A stretch of 64,000 bases of DNA from Enterococcaceae bacterium (GTDB lineage: Bacteria; Bacillota; Bacilli; Lactobacillales; Enterococcaceae), in NCBI GenBank assembly GCA_022649665.1, contig JALCOL010000005.1, positions 62,001 through 126,000 on the forward strand. Direction: 5' to 3'. A model generated the notes under the pieces. The model searched no databases, was not told the DNA's origin, and was given only the letters and a program-made list of their open reading frames with translations. The first letter of the stretch is position 1, and each line of letters begins with the position of its first letter. This document shows, piece by piece, positions 8,122-16,622 of the stretch. The position numbers were made by a program, and so were the translations under genes.

Positions 8122-9894
8122 ATGGCGAAACGAACGAATTACTGCGGCGATATCCGCAAAGAAAATGTAGGAGAAACAGTCACGATCAAAGGCTGGCTGC
8201 AAAAGCGCCGCGACTTGGGAGGCGTGATCTTTATCGATCTGCGCGACCGCGAAGGGATCGTCCAAGCGGTCTTCAATCCTGAAGAAAATAAAGAAGCCTG
8301 GGCGAAAGCCGACAAATGCCGCAGCGAATATGTGCTCGAGATCAGCGGCGTCGTGCGTGCGCGGAGCAGCGAAACGATCAATCCGAAAATGAAGACCGGC
8401 GAAGTCGAAGTATTGGCGAATGCGATCACTGTGCTGAGCAAATCCAAAACCCCGCCGTTCTTGATCGAAGATGATGACAAAGTGTCTGATGAGATTCGTT
8501 TGAAATATCGTTATTTGGATCTGCGCCGGCCGAAAATGACGCACAACATCATGCTGCGTGCCAAAGCGATGACGGCTGTCCGCAACTTTTTGGACGCCCA
8601 AGGCTTCATCGATATCGAAACGCCTTACTTGGATAAATCGACACCGGAAGGCGCGCGCGATTATCTCGTACCTTCCCGCGTTCATCCCGGGCACTTTTAT
8701 GCCTTGCCGCAATCGCCGCAGATCAGAAAACAGCTTTTGATGAGCGCCGGCTTTGACCGCTACTATCAAATCGCCCGCTGTTTCCGTGATGAAGACCTGC
8801 GCGGCGACCGCCAGCCTGAATTTACGCAAGTCGATTTGGAAACGACCTTCTTGACGCCTGAAGAGATCCAAGAATATACCGAAGGCCTGCTCAAACAAGT
8901 CATGAAGGATACACTGGGGAAAGAGATCACGACGCCGTTTTCGCGTATCAGCTGGGATGACGCGATGGACCGCTTCGGCAGCGACAAGCCTGATACGCGT
9001 TTCGGGATGGAATTGATCGATATCGCCGATGTTGTGAAAGATGTCGACTTTAAAGTATTCCAAGGCGCACTTGAAAAAGGCGGACAGGTCAAAGCCCTCA
9101 ATGCGAAAGGTGCGGCGAAAAAATATTCGCGCAAAGATTTGGATCATTTGGCGCATTATGTTTCGCAATTCGGCGCAAAAGGGTTGGCGTGGATCAAAGT
9201 CGAAGAAGACGGCATGAAAGGCCCAATCGTCAAATTCTTCAAAGATGTCGAACCGGCACTGCGCGAACGCCTGGATGCTGAAGTTGGCGACTTGATCTTG
9301 TTCGCTGCCGATACGCGCTTGATCGTTGCCGCAACGCTCGGCGCTTTGCGGACTCGTTTTGGTCATGAACTTGGTCTGATCGATGAAAGCAAATTCAATT
9401 TTCTGTGGGTGGTCGACTGGCCGCTCTTTGAATACGATGAAGAAGAAAAACGCTATGTTTCTGCGCATCACCCGTTCACGCTGCCGAAAGCGGAAGATGT
9501 CGATAAATTATTGACAGATCCCGGCAGTGTCTACGCTGAAGCCTATGATATCGTCTTAAATGGGTACGAGATCGGCGGCGGCAGCTTGCGGATCCATACG
9601 CGTGAATTGCAGGAAAAAATGTTTGAGGCGCTCGGTTTCACCAAAGAGCGTGCCGAAGAACAATTCGGTTTCCTTTTGACCGCGTTAGAATACGGTTTCC
9701 CGCCGCATGGTGGATTGGCGATCGGTTTGGACCGCCTAGTGATGCTTTTGGCCGGTGAAAACAATATCCGCGAAGTCATGGCATTTCCGAAGAACGGCAA
9801 AGCGGTCGATCCGATGAACGATGCCCCGAGCAAAGTTTCAGAAAAACAGCTCGATGAATTATATCTCGCGGTCACTAAAATCGAAATCGACTGA
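8122..9894 (+). CDS. aspS: Aspartyl-tRNA synthetase
   Basis: Bacterial-type AspRS of 590 residues. It has an N-terminal OB-fold anticodon-binding domain ([16 protein letters not shown]), class II motif 2 ([16 protein letters not shown]), an inserted GAD domain at roughly residues 290-420, and motif 3 ([13 protein letters not shown]) near residue 530. It is the second gene of the T-box operon and is closed by a strong terminator. I cannot tell from sequence whether it is discriminating or also charges tRNA-Asn. Confidence 0.97.
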   Translation: MAKRTNYCGDIRKENVGETVTIKGWLQKRRDLGGVIFIDLRDREGIVQAVFNPEENKEAWAKADKCRSEYVLEISGVVRARSSETINPKMKTGEVEVLANAITVLSKSKTPPFLIEDDDKVSDEIRLKYRYLDLRRPKMTHNIMLRAKAMTAVRNFLDAQGFIDIETPYLDKSTPEGARDYLVPSRVHPGHFYALPQSPQIRKQLLMSAGFDRYYQIARCFRDEDLRGDRQPEFTQVDLETTFLTPEEIQEYTEGLLKQVMKDTLGKEITTPFSRISWDDAMDRFGSDKPDTRFGMELIDIADVVKDVDFKVFQGALEKGGQVKALNAKGAAKKYSRKDLDHLAHYVSQFGAKGLAWIKVEEDGMKGPIVKFFKDVEPALRERLDAEVGDLILFAADTRLIVAATLGALRTRFGHELGLIDESKFNFLWVVDWPLFEYDEEEKRYVSAHHPFTLPKAEDVDKLLTDPGSVYAEAYDIVLNGYEIGGGSLRIHTRELQEKMFEALGFTKERAEEQFGFLLTALEYGFPPHGGLAIGLDRLVMLLAGENNIREVMAFPKNGKAVDPMNDAPSKVSEKQLDELYLAVTKIEID

Positions 9895-9913
9895 TTTGTC
9901 AACTGAAATAACT

Positions 9914-9962
9914 CAAAAAGCCGCAAAAAGGAAGATTCTTATTCCTTTTTGCGGCTTTTTTC
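9914..9962 (+). terminator. Intrinsic terminator after aspS
   Basis: A near-perfect stem AAAAAGCCGCAAAAAGGAA / TTCCTTTTTGCGGCTTTTTT with a short loop, ending in T residues. Confidence 0.93.
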
Positions 9963-10015
9963 TATAGAATGAATATGAATTGATAATGCTGCTAAACTAT
10001 AGGAGGAAAAAAGCG

Positions 10016-11869
10016 ATGAATTTGGGGGAAAAACTGCTTTTCGCAGCGGGGATCTTGTCGCTGGGATTGTGCGGGGCCGCGGGCGTTGCGCGTGCGGCGG
10101 ATGATCCGTATACACCGACCAATCCGACAGCAGAAGACAAAAAGGCATTTGACTTGGCACCGGGGCAGACACATTATACCGATAATGAAGAAGAACAAGA
10201 GGCTGATCTTTTGCCGCGGCTGCGTTCAGCACCGAGCATGAGCTGGCGGAATCAGACGATCATCGGCTATGGACATGCGGAGATCGAAAGCCGTCATTTG
10301 CCGCAGCTGCCGAAATTCGGCTACGCGGATGGTGTTGGCAAGCCGCTCGGGATCGAGATCCATGAAACGGCGAACGATTCTTCAACGATCGAAGGCGAGA
10401 TCGCTTATATGGGAAGAAGCTGGGACAGTGCCTTTGTCCATGCATTCGCTGATCAAAGCAAGATCATCGAGACCCATCCGAGCGATTATGCAGCGTGGGG
10501 GAGCGGACCGAAAGCGAACCGGTATTTCGTTCATATCGAACTTTGCGAGCATCCCGGAAACGCGACCGCCTTTTATCGTTCGGTCGGCAACCAAGCATAT
10601 TATGCGGCTTCGATCTTGCAAAAGTACGGGTTGACGCCATCGCGCGCCAGCGGAACAGATGGCGCGGGGCGCCCTTACGGCACGGTGTGGGGACACTTTG
10701 AAGTCTCGAATATGATGGGCGGAACAGATCACAGCGATCCGATCGGGTATTTCCGCCAGTTCGGCTATACATTTGCAGAATTTTATCAATTAGTCGAATA
10801 TTATTGGAACGTCCTTGAAGAAGAAAAAGCACCGGCCGTGAAAAATGTCTTGTATTCGGCAAACATTACGCGCGCGGGTGAAGCCTACCACGATGTCAAA
10901 GAGATCGGCACAACATCCGGCACGAGTACTGCCGCTTATGTGGGGAAAAACGTTCGGATTGAACAAACGGCGACCCTCAAAAACGGCGAGACATGGTATT
11001 ACGCGAAGACGGCTGAGCACGTTGTCGGCTGGGTCAAAGCGGATACGCTCACTTGGAATGCGGGCTGGCAAGCATTCGGCGCTCAAAAATATTATGCTGA
11101 AAACGGTGTTATCCAGACTGGCTGGCAAGTGATCGACGGGGCATGGCGCTATTTAGATCCGACAAACGGCGCGATGAAAACCGGCTGGCAGTATATCAGC
11201 GGAGCGTGGTACTATCTGGATCCGGCAAACGGCGCGATGAAGACCGGCTGGCTAGAACAGGCGGGGAACCGCTATTATTTGCAAGGCTCAGGCGCGATGG
11301 CGACCGGCGGCGTAATGATCGCTGGTGTTTGGTACTTGTTTGATCAAAGCGGCATCGAGCAGAAAACGGCAGACATTGGCGCGGGCTGGCACTTTTTGAA
11401 CAAGACTTGGTATTACTTGGATGAAACCGGCCATCCGAAAACCGGCTGGCAATGGATCGGCGGCCGCTGGTATTATCTGGATCCGGCGAGCGGCATCATG
11501 GAAACGCGCTGGGTCAAAGTCGGCAATGCTTGGTATTATCTGGAGCAGAGCGGGGCAATGAAGACCGGTTGGCTGAAAGACGGCAATACTTGGTATCTTT
11601 TGAATGCATCAGGAGCAATGGCGACCGGCTGGCAGCTTCTCGGGAGTGACTGGTACTATTTCGGCACGTCCGGAAACATGTATGACGGGGCATGGCTGGC
11701 AAGCGGCAGCGAATGGTACTATTTGTTAGGCGGCGGCCGCGGCACGATGGCGAAAAGCAGCTGGCAGTGGATCGGCGGCAGCTGCTACTACTTCTATGAA
11801 TCAGGACTGATGGCACGCAACACTTGGATCGGCAGCTACCGCGTGAATGCTGGAGGACAATGGCAATGA
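10016..11869 (+). CDS. Secreted N-acetylmuramoyl-L-alanine amidase with SH3-like domain and cell-wall-binding repeats
   Basis: Predicted peptidoglycan amidase of 617 residues. A signal peptide ends near GVARA-ADD. An Amidase_2 (PGRP-like) domain at about residues 85-250 shows the zinc-site histidines in EIHETAND, SAFVHAFAD and GTDHSDP. An SH3b-like domain lies near residues 270-335 (NVRIEQTATLKNGETWYYA). The rest is about twelve choline/glucan-binding-type repeats such as GWQYISGAWYYLDPANGAMKT. The ligand (choline, glucan or another wall polymer) cannot be told from sequence. The ATG at 10016 follows AGGAGGAAAAAAGCG and opens directly into the signal peptide. Its stop overlaps the start of the next hydrolase. 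Confidence 0.88.
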   Translation: MNLGEKLLFAAGILSLGLCGAAGVARAADDPYTPTNPTAEDKKAFDLAPGQTHYTDNEEEQEADLLPRLRSAPSMSWRNQTIIGYGHAEIESRHLPQLPKFGYADGVGKPLGIEIHETANDSSTIEGEIAYMGRSWDSAFVHAFADQSKIIETHPSDYAAWGSGPKANRYFVHIELCEHPGNATAFYRSVGNQAYYAASILQKYGLTPSRASGTDGAGRPYGTVWGHFEVSNMMGGTDHSDPIGYFRQFGYTFAEFYQLVEYYWNVLEEEKAPAVKNVLYSANITRAGEAYHDVKEIGTTSGTSTAAYVGKNVRIEQTATLKNGETWYYAKTAEHVVGWVKADTLTWNAGWQAFGAQKYYAENGVIQTGWQVIDGAWRYLDPTNGAMKTGWQYISGAWYYLDPANGAMKTGWLEQAGNRYYLQGSGAMATGGVMIAGVWYLFDQSGIEQKTADIGAGWHFLNKTWYYLDETGHPKTGWQWIGGRWYYLDPASGIMETRWVKVGNAWYYLEQSGAMKTGWLKDGNTWYLLNASGAMATGWQLLGSDWYYFGTSGNMYDGAWLASGSEWYYLLGGGRGTMAKSSWQWIGGSCYYFYESGLMARNTWIGSYRVNAGGQWQ

Positions 11870-13455
11870 AAAAGTCGCGACTCTTTTTGAAAATCGGGGT
11901 ATGTTTTGCGCTGGCAGCGGCGCTCTGGCTCTTCCAGCCGCAAAACGCCGCGGCTTCCGGCTGGCATGCTGAAAACGGCAATTGGTACTATCTGTCGGCA
12001 CAGGAGGCAAAAGCAACCGGCTGGCAGAAAATCGGCGGGATTTGGTACTTTTTCGATAACGCAGGAATCATGTACAAAGATCGCTGGCTGCCGGGGGGCG
12101 GCGGCAATTGGTACTACTTCGACGGCTCCGGTGCGATGGCGGAAAACCGCTGGGTCAAAAGCGGTGCCGATTGGTATTATATGGCTTCCGGCGGTCTGGC
12201 GGCGCGCAGCGGCTGGCAAAAAATCGGGGCTGCCTGGTACTGTTTTGAAAACAGCGGCGTGATGTACAAAGACCGCTGGCTTTCGGCCGGCAGCGGCAAC
12301 TGGTACTACTTTGGAGCGGGCGGCGCAATGGCAGACAACACTTGGGTAAATTCGGGCGGGACTTGGTACTTCATGGCTTCTGGCGGCTTGATGAGGCGCA
12401 GCGGCTGGCAAAAAACCGGAACAGCCTGGTACTTTCTGGGCGACAGCGGCCGGATGTTCCAAGCACAGTGGCTCGCCGCAGCAGACGGGCGCTGGTATTA
12501 CTTGGACAAAAACGGTGTGATGAGTGAAAACTGCTGGTTGAACGTGGACGGGCACTGGTACTTTTTGACGGACGGCGGCCTGAGTGCGCGTGGTCTGCAG
12601 CAGGTCGGACGCGACTATTACTATTTCCAAGAGGACGCAATCATGGCTGCTTCGACAGCTGTAACGCTGGGAAGCCGGACATATGCGTTCGGCGCGTCCG
12701 GCAAGCTGGCGAGCTGGACAGAAAATGGAAAAACAACAACATTTCAGCCGGTTTTAGCGGAGGAGGAGCCGGATCCTTATTTTGTGAAACTGAAAGCAGG
12801 CTATCCGCTTTCCAGCCGGCCTGCCGGCAGCGATCCGTTGATCGAAATTTGGGGCAGTTCCGAGCGGTTCTCCGGGACGGTTTGTGTGGTCAAAGAGGCC
12901 AAAACTGCGGCGGGCACTGCGATCGGGATCCAAGACGGTCCATGGATCTATTGGGTGGAAAAAGAGGCGATCGCAACGATTTTAGATGAGAATCGGGCTT
13001 TTATCGAATTGGTCGGCACTTCCGCGCAAAAATCGGCGGCCAGCCATGATCAATTTGCTTCAGTGGTCGTCGCTCAAGCGATCTTAGAGTCCGGCTGGGG
13101 AAAAAGCACGCTTGCCAAAGCGCCGAATTATAATTTGTTCGGGATCAAAGGCAGTTATAATGGCCAAAGTGTGACGCTGCCGACTAAAGAATATTTGAAT
13201 GGCAAATGGGTCACGGTCCAGCAGACTTTCAAAAAATATCCTTCTTACGATGCTTCTTGCGCGGACCGGATCGCATTCATCGAAGGCGGCGGCAATACCG
13301 GCAACAAAGATTTTTATCGCGGCGCGTTTCGTTCAGTCGCCGGCACATACCAGCAGGCGACGAAATATTTGACCGGCCGCTACGCAACGGCACCGGACTA
13401 TGATCAGCATTTGAACCGTTTGATCGAAAAGTGGGAGCTGACCCGCTTTGATTAA
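11866..13455 (+). CDS. Secreted N-acetylglucosaminidase (GH73) with cell-wall-binding repeats
   Basis: Predicted autolysin of 529 residues that would cleave the glycan strand. It has a signal peptide (LALAAALWLFQPQNAAAS-like), then Trp/Tyr-rich wall-binding repeats from about residue 30 to 290, then an SH3/GW-like segment (IGIQDGPWIYWVEKEAI). The C-terminal glucosaminidase domain starts near residue 385, with the catalytic Glu in AQAILESGWGKSTLA and the NLFGIKGSYNG motif. The domain order is the reverse of its upstream neighbour. The ATG at 11866 overlaps the amidase stop (ATGA) and sits 9 bases after GGAGG; an ATG at 11860 is too close. The pair probably acts together in cell separation or turnover. 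Confidence 0.88.
   Translation: MKKSRLFLKIGVCFALAAALWLFQPQNAAASGWHAENGNWYYLSAQEAKATGWQKIGGIWYFFDNAGIMYKDRWLPGGGGNWYYFDGSGAMAENRWVKSGADWYYMASGGLAARSGWQKIGAAWYCFENSGVMYKDRWLSAGSGNWYYFGAGGAMADNTWVNSGGTWYFMASGGLMRRSGWQKTGTAWYFLGDSGRMFQAQWLAAADGRWYYLDKNGVMSENCWLNVDGHWYFLTDGGLSARGLQQVGRDYYYFQEDAIMAASTAVTLGSRTYAFGASGKLASWTENGKTTTFQPVLAEEEPDPYFVKLKAGYPLSSRPAGSDPLIEIWGSSERFSGTVCVVKEAKTAAGTAIGIQDGPWIYWVEKEAIATILDENRAFIELVGTSAQKSAASHDQFASVVVAQAILESGWGKSTLAKAPNYNLFGIKGSYNGQSVTLPTKEYLNGKWVTVQQTFKKYPSYDASCADRIAFIEGGGNTGNKDFYRGAFRSVAGTYQQATKYLTGRYATAPDYDQHLNRLIEKWELTRFD
12019..12594 (+). repeat. Three tandem 192-bp coding super-repeats in the glucosaminidase
   Basis: Copies begin with GGCTGGCA at 12019, 12211 and 12403, exactly 192 bases (64 codons) apart. 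Each encodes three wall-binding modules in the fixed order GWQKxG, RW/QWL and NW-type, so the duplicated unit was a block of three modules. Confidence 0.85.
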
Positions 13456-13500
13456 GCGGTCGCGCCGAGAGTGCGGCTTTTGAAGCCGCGTTTCTTTGAA

Positions 13501-13545
13501 TGAGGAGACTGGGACAAGAATATTGTCGCGGTCTCCTCATTTTCG
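13501..13545 (+). terminator. Intrinsic terminator after the glucosaminidase gene
   Basis: Stem TGAGGAGAC / GTCTCCTCA around a GGGACAAGAATATTGTCGC inner hairpin, followed by TTTTC. The inner sequence resembles the GGGACAAAA part of the interspersed repeat found elsewhere in the window. Confidence 0.8.
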
Positions 13546-13628
13546 CTTCTTGCCGAAAAAGCTTTTCAAAGCAGCAGAAGTTTGCGTATAATTGAAGGAG
13601 GAAATCAATTCAGAAAGGGAGGAACGCC

Positions 13629-14519
13629 ATGGACCGCTGGCTGGATAAATATTTAGAAAAGCTGCCGTTTGCGCAATATACTACGAAGCTTTCGGCATCG
13701 ATCATCTATTCGATCATCGCCAGCATCGCGATGAATTTCTTCTATCAGCCCGGACACATCTATTCAAGCGGGATCGGCGGGATCGCCCAAATTTTGACGA
13801 CGCTCTCCAAGCATTTGTTTGGAATGTATCTGCCCGTCTCCTATACATTTTATCTGGTAAATCTGCCGCTTTTCTTCTTGGCTTGGTTTGCATTGGGGCA
13901 CCGCTTCACGATCTTTACCGTCATCACGGTTTCTTTGACATCGCTCATGATGCTGGTCATTCCGGAGACGACGCTGATCAAAGACCCGATCATCTGCGCG
14001 ATCTTTGGGGGCGCGATCATGGGGGCCGGGATCGGTTTCGCGCTCAGAAACGGGATCTCGTCTGGCGGACTCGATATCATCAGTTTGACGATCCGCCGCA
14101 GGACCGGCAAAACGGTCGGCTCGATCTCGATGGTCTTCAATGTTTTTATCATGTTCGCTGCCGGGCTGCTTTTCGGCTGGCCGTACATGTTTTATTCTGC
14201 GATCGCGATTTTTGTCAGCGGAAAAGTGACTGATGTGATCTATATCAAGCAAAAAAAAATCCAAGTGATGATCGTGACCAAACAGCCGCGCCGCGTGATC
14301 CAAGGGATCCAAGAGCGTTTGCAGCGCGGGATCACGATCATCCACAATGCGGAAGGCGCGCATGATCACGATCCGCAAGCGATCTTGCTGACGGTCGTGA
14401 CGCGCGATGAGCTGCCGATGCTCGTTCAGGCGATGCATTTGACGGATCCGAAAGCCTTTGTCAGTATTTCCGAAAACGTCCAGATCTTGGGACATTTTTA
14501 CGAACACGAGATCGAATAA
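13629..14519 (+). CDS. YitT family membrane protein (DUF2179 C-terminal domain)
   Basis: A 296-residue protein with about five to six membrane segments in the first 200 residues, including a glycine-rich stretch IFGGAIMGAGIGFALRNG and the family's SSGGLDIIS. The C-terminal soluble DUF2179 domain (KQKKIQVMIVTKQP onward) follows. The family is common in Firmicutes and its transported substrate is not established. A -10 TATAAT at 13587-13592 and the ribosome binding site AAAGGGAGGAACGCC precede the ATG. It is a single-gene unit that converges on the L25 gene. Confidence 0.9.
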   Translation: MDRWLDKYLEKLPFAQYTTKLSASIIYSIIASIAMNFFYQPGHIYSSGIGGIAQILTTLSKHLFGMYLPVSYTFYLVNLPLFFLAWFALGHRFTIFTVITVSLTSLMMLVIPETTLIKDPIICAIFGGAIMGAGIGFALRNGISSGGLDIISLTIRRRTGKTVGSISMVFNVFIMFAAGLLFGWPYMFYSAIAIFVSGKVTDVIYIKQKKIQVMIVTKQPRRVIQGIQERLQRGITIIHNAEGAHDHDPQAILLTVVTRDELPMLVQAMHLTDPKAFVSISENVQILGHFYEHEIE

Positions 14520-14533
14520 AGAAGAGAGCATAC

Positions 14534-14570
14534 CAAAAATCCCCTGCCGCATTTGGCAGGGGATTTTTGG
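14534..14570. terminator. Bidirectional terminator between the yitT-like gene and rplY/ctc
   Basis: Perfect inverted repeat CCAAAAATCCCCTGCC / GGCAGGGGATTTTTGG with a short loop. T-rich on one side and A-rich on the other, so it can serve both converging genes. Confidence 0.9.
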
Positions 14571-14593
14571 TGGTGATGAGAAAAGAGACAAGC

Positions 14594-15238
14594 TTATTCA
14601 GCTGGTTCTTCTTTATCTTCTTCTGTTTCGCCGATAACTTCAGGAGCCGCTTCTTCAGCCGCTTCTTCGCCGACTTCTTCCGTTGGCAAGTCTTGTTTTT
14701 CTTGAACGCTCAAGATATGTTCTTCAGGATCGTTCATGACACGGAAATCAGCAAAGTCAGGGAGATCCTTGACAAGGACGCTGTCGCCGATCGCAAGCGG
14801 AGCCACGTCGATTTCAACGAATTCAGGCAATTTGTCTGGAGTAGCCGAAACGCGCAAGCTGTAAAGGGATTGTGCGATTTCGCCGCCCGCTTTGACGCCG
14901 GCTGCTTCGCCCTTCAAGACGATTTCTGCTTCCACTTCAGTTTCTTCGGACATATCAACAGAGATCAATTCGATATGTTTCAAATGACGGCTGAAAGTAT
15001 CGAATTGCGCTTCGCCGATCAATGCATTGATTTTTTGGCCGTTCAATTCAAAGGTCAATACGACGTTTTGGCCGTTTTCGCGGACGATCTTGCTGAGTTC
15101 AGCATCATCGACATAGATCGGGGTTGCTTCGACTTCATAACCATATAAAATAGCTGGAACTTTTCCTTCGAGACGAAGTTTTTTGCGCAGAGAACGCGGA
15201 CGCGTTGCTCTTTCTTTGACAACTAAGTTTTGAGACAT
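14594..15238 (-). CDS. rplY: 50S ribosomal protein L25 / general stress protein Ctc
   Basis: Ctc-type L25 that binds 5S rRNA, 214 residues. It starts MSQNLVVKERATRPRS and has the KVPAILYG motif and the L25 beta domain to about residue 95. The TL5/Ctc C-terminal domain follows to about 180. The last 35 residues are a highly acidic tail rich in Glu and Ala, a common variable feature. On the reverse strand CGAGGAGGATTTACCC precedes the ATG at 15236-15238. An upstream reverse promoter is listed separately. Confidence 0.95.
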   Translation of the reverse strand: MSQNLVVKERATRPRSLRKKLRLEGKVPAILYGYEVEATPIYVDDAELSKIVRENGQNVVLTFELNGQKINALIGEAQFDTFSRHLKHIELISVDMSEETEVEAEIVLKGEAAGVKAGGEIAQSLYSLRVSATPDKLPEFVEIDVAPLAIGDSVLVKDLPDFADFRVMNDPEEHILSVQEKQDLPTEEVGEEAAEEAAPEVIGETEEDKEEPAE

Positions 15239-15296
15239 TGGGTAAATCCTCCTCGTATTTTGGTACCAAGGAAAAATCCAAGAAATCACTGTCTAC

Positions 15297-15324
15297 CTTA
15301 TAGCAGGCCAATAAAAAAAGACAA
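15297..15324 (-). promoter_or_regulatory. Reverse-strand promoter of rplY/ctc
   Basis: On the reverse strand TTGTCT (15319-15324) and TATAAG (15297-15302) are 16 bases apart, about 60 bases before the L25 start codon. The -35 box is part of the U-run side of the preceding terminator hairpin. Confidence 0.55.
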
Positions 15325-15342
15325 TAGCCGAAACCATTGTCC
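15313..15342 (-). terminator. Terminator after the DUF960 gene
   Basis: On the reverse strand GACAAT-GGTTTCGGCT-ATTGTC is followed by a run of seven T. It separates the DUF960 gene from rplY. Confidence 0.65.
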
Positions 15343-15467
15343 CTAAGAGCAAGCAAAAGCGCTTTTCCGTATTGGTGCTAGAAGATGCTTCATTACAGTC
15401 AACTTCTAGAGACATTCATTGGATAGTACTAAGTTACTCTACTTTTTTTTCGTTGTCAAATCCGTTT

Positions 15468-15776
15468 TTATTCCGCTTCGTTCGGCAACAGGATCGTCTG
15501 ACGCGTGCCGTCATCGTACACGAGAATATTTTTAGGGAAATTTTCATTGTAAGGAAACGGCAGATCGACCCGCACATCGATCGCTTGACCGTCTTGCGAG
15601 TAGCTGATCGTCAGTTTCCCGTGATTATTTTCCAAACCGAAATAAAGCAGATTTTCCAGCGGATAAACACCCTGCAGGTCGGCATCGATGATCACCCAGA
15701 TACTGTCGATGACTTCCTTGGGCAAACTTCTAACGGTTCCTTCTGTAGCAAAACGCGCGTGGTTGGCCTCAAACAT
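15468..15776 (-). CDS. DUF960 family protein
   Basis: Small soluble protein of 102 residues with the look of DUF960, a Lactobacillales family of unknown role. The core is RFATEGTVRSLPKEVIDSIW, then a beta-rich C-terminal half. On the reverse strand AAAGGAGTGACCTTT places the start at the ATG of MFEANHARF, so an in-frame start 18 bases further upstream is not used. It is divergent from udk. I see no catalytic motif. Confidence 0.78.
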   Translation of the reverse strand: MFEANHARFATEGTVRSLPKEVIDSIWVIIDADLQGVYPLENLLYFGLENNHGKLTISYSQDGQAIDVRVDLPFPYNENFPKNILVYDDGTRQTILLPNEAE

Positions 15777-15935
15777 AAAGGTCACTCCTTTCAAAGAAGA
15801 TGTATATCTTAAGTATACCCCATTCGCTAAAATGTGCGAACCATTTCACTCCGGCGAAGAAAGATCAGAAAAAAATGCGAAAAGCGGCGGGATTCGCTAT
15901 AATAGAGAAAGAATTCACAGAAAAGAGGAATCGGC

Positions 15936-16592
15936 ATGGCAAACGGCGGAAATCGCCCAGTGGTAATCGGTGTAACAGGAGGTTCGGGGAGCGGCAAGAC
16001 GAGTGTGAGCCGCGGGATCTTCAATCATTTTCCGGATCATTCGCTCATGATGCTGGAACAAGATGCTTATTACAAAGATCAAAGCGAAATGTCTTTTGCG
16101 GAACGCTTGAAGGTGAATTATGATCACCCGTTCGCATTCGATACTGAGCTGCTCTACCAGCAGCTGGAAGAGCTGATCCATTATCACGCGGTCGATGTGC
16201 CGGTCTATGACTACGCGGCGCACACCCGCAGCTCTAAAGTGATCCATCAAGAGCCGAAAGAAGTCATCATTTTGGAAGGGATCTTGATTTTGGATGACCA
16301 GCGGCTGCGCGATTTGATGGATATCAAAGTATATGTCGATACCGATGACGATATCCGGATCATCCGCCGCATCAAGCGCGACATCGAGGAACGCGGGCGG
16401 ACGCTTGACTCCGTGATCGAACAGTATTTGAATGTTGTCAAACCGATGCACCATCAATTTGTCGAACCGACTAAACGCTACGCGGACATTATCGTCCCGG
16501 AAGGCGGCGAAAATTCCGTGGCGATCGATTTATTAGCGACGAAGATCTCAGCGATCCTCGGCGCAAAAGAGCAGCAAAGGCAAAATGGGTAA
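15936..16592 (+). CDS. udk: Uridine kinase
   Basis: Pyrimidine-salvage enzyme that phosphorylates uridine and cytidine; 218 residues. The P-loop [12 protein letters not shown] is at about residues 12-23. Other family motifs are [21 protein letters not shown] and [14 protein letters not shown] -10 TATAAT at 15898-15903 and AGAAAAGAGGAATCGGC precede the ATG. fbp follows 30 bases later, so this is the head of a udk-fbp-metI unit. Confidence 0.95.
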   Translation: MANGGNRPVVIGVTGGSGSGKTSVSRGIFNHFPDHSLMMLEQDAYYKDQSEMSFAERLKVNYDHPFAFDTELLYQQLEELIHYHAVDVPVYDYAAHTRSSKVIHQEPKEVIILEGILILDDQRLRDLMDIKVYVDTDDDIRIIRRIKRDIEERGRTLDSVIEQYLNVVKPMHHQFVEPTKRYADIIVPEGGENSVAIDLLATKISAILGAKEQQRQNG

Positions 16593-16622
16593 AACCGAGG
16601 CAATCAAAAAGGAGAATCCGAG

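Noticed and set aside
7873-9471. Long open frame (532 codons) on the reverse strand opposite aspS
   Set aside because: It is the mirror of a GC-rich conserved gene. There is no ribosome binding site, the product is rich in Arg, His and Phe without known motifs, and aspS is complete on the other strand.
11100-12600. Regular short repeats that could suggest a CRISPR array
   Set aside because: The periodicity follows codons of wall-binding modules (Trp/Tyr-rich), the copies are diverged, and no constant repeats with unique spacers exist.
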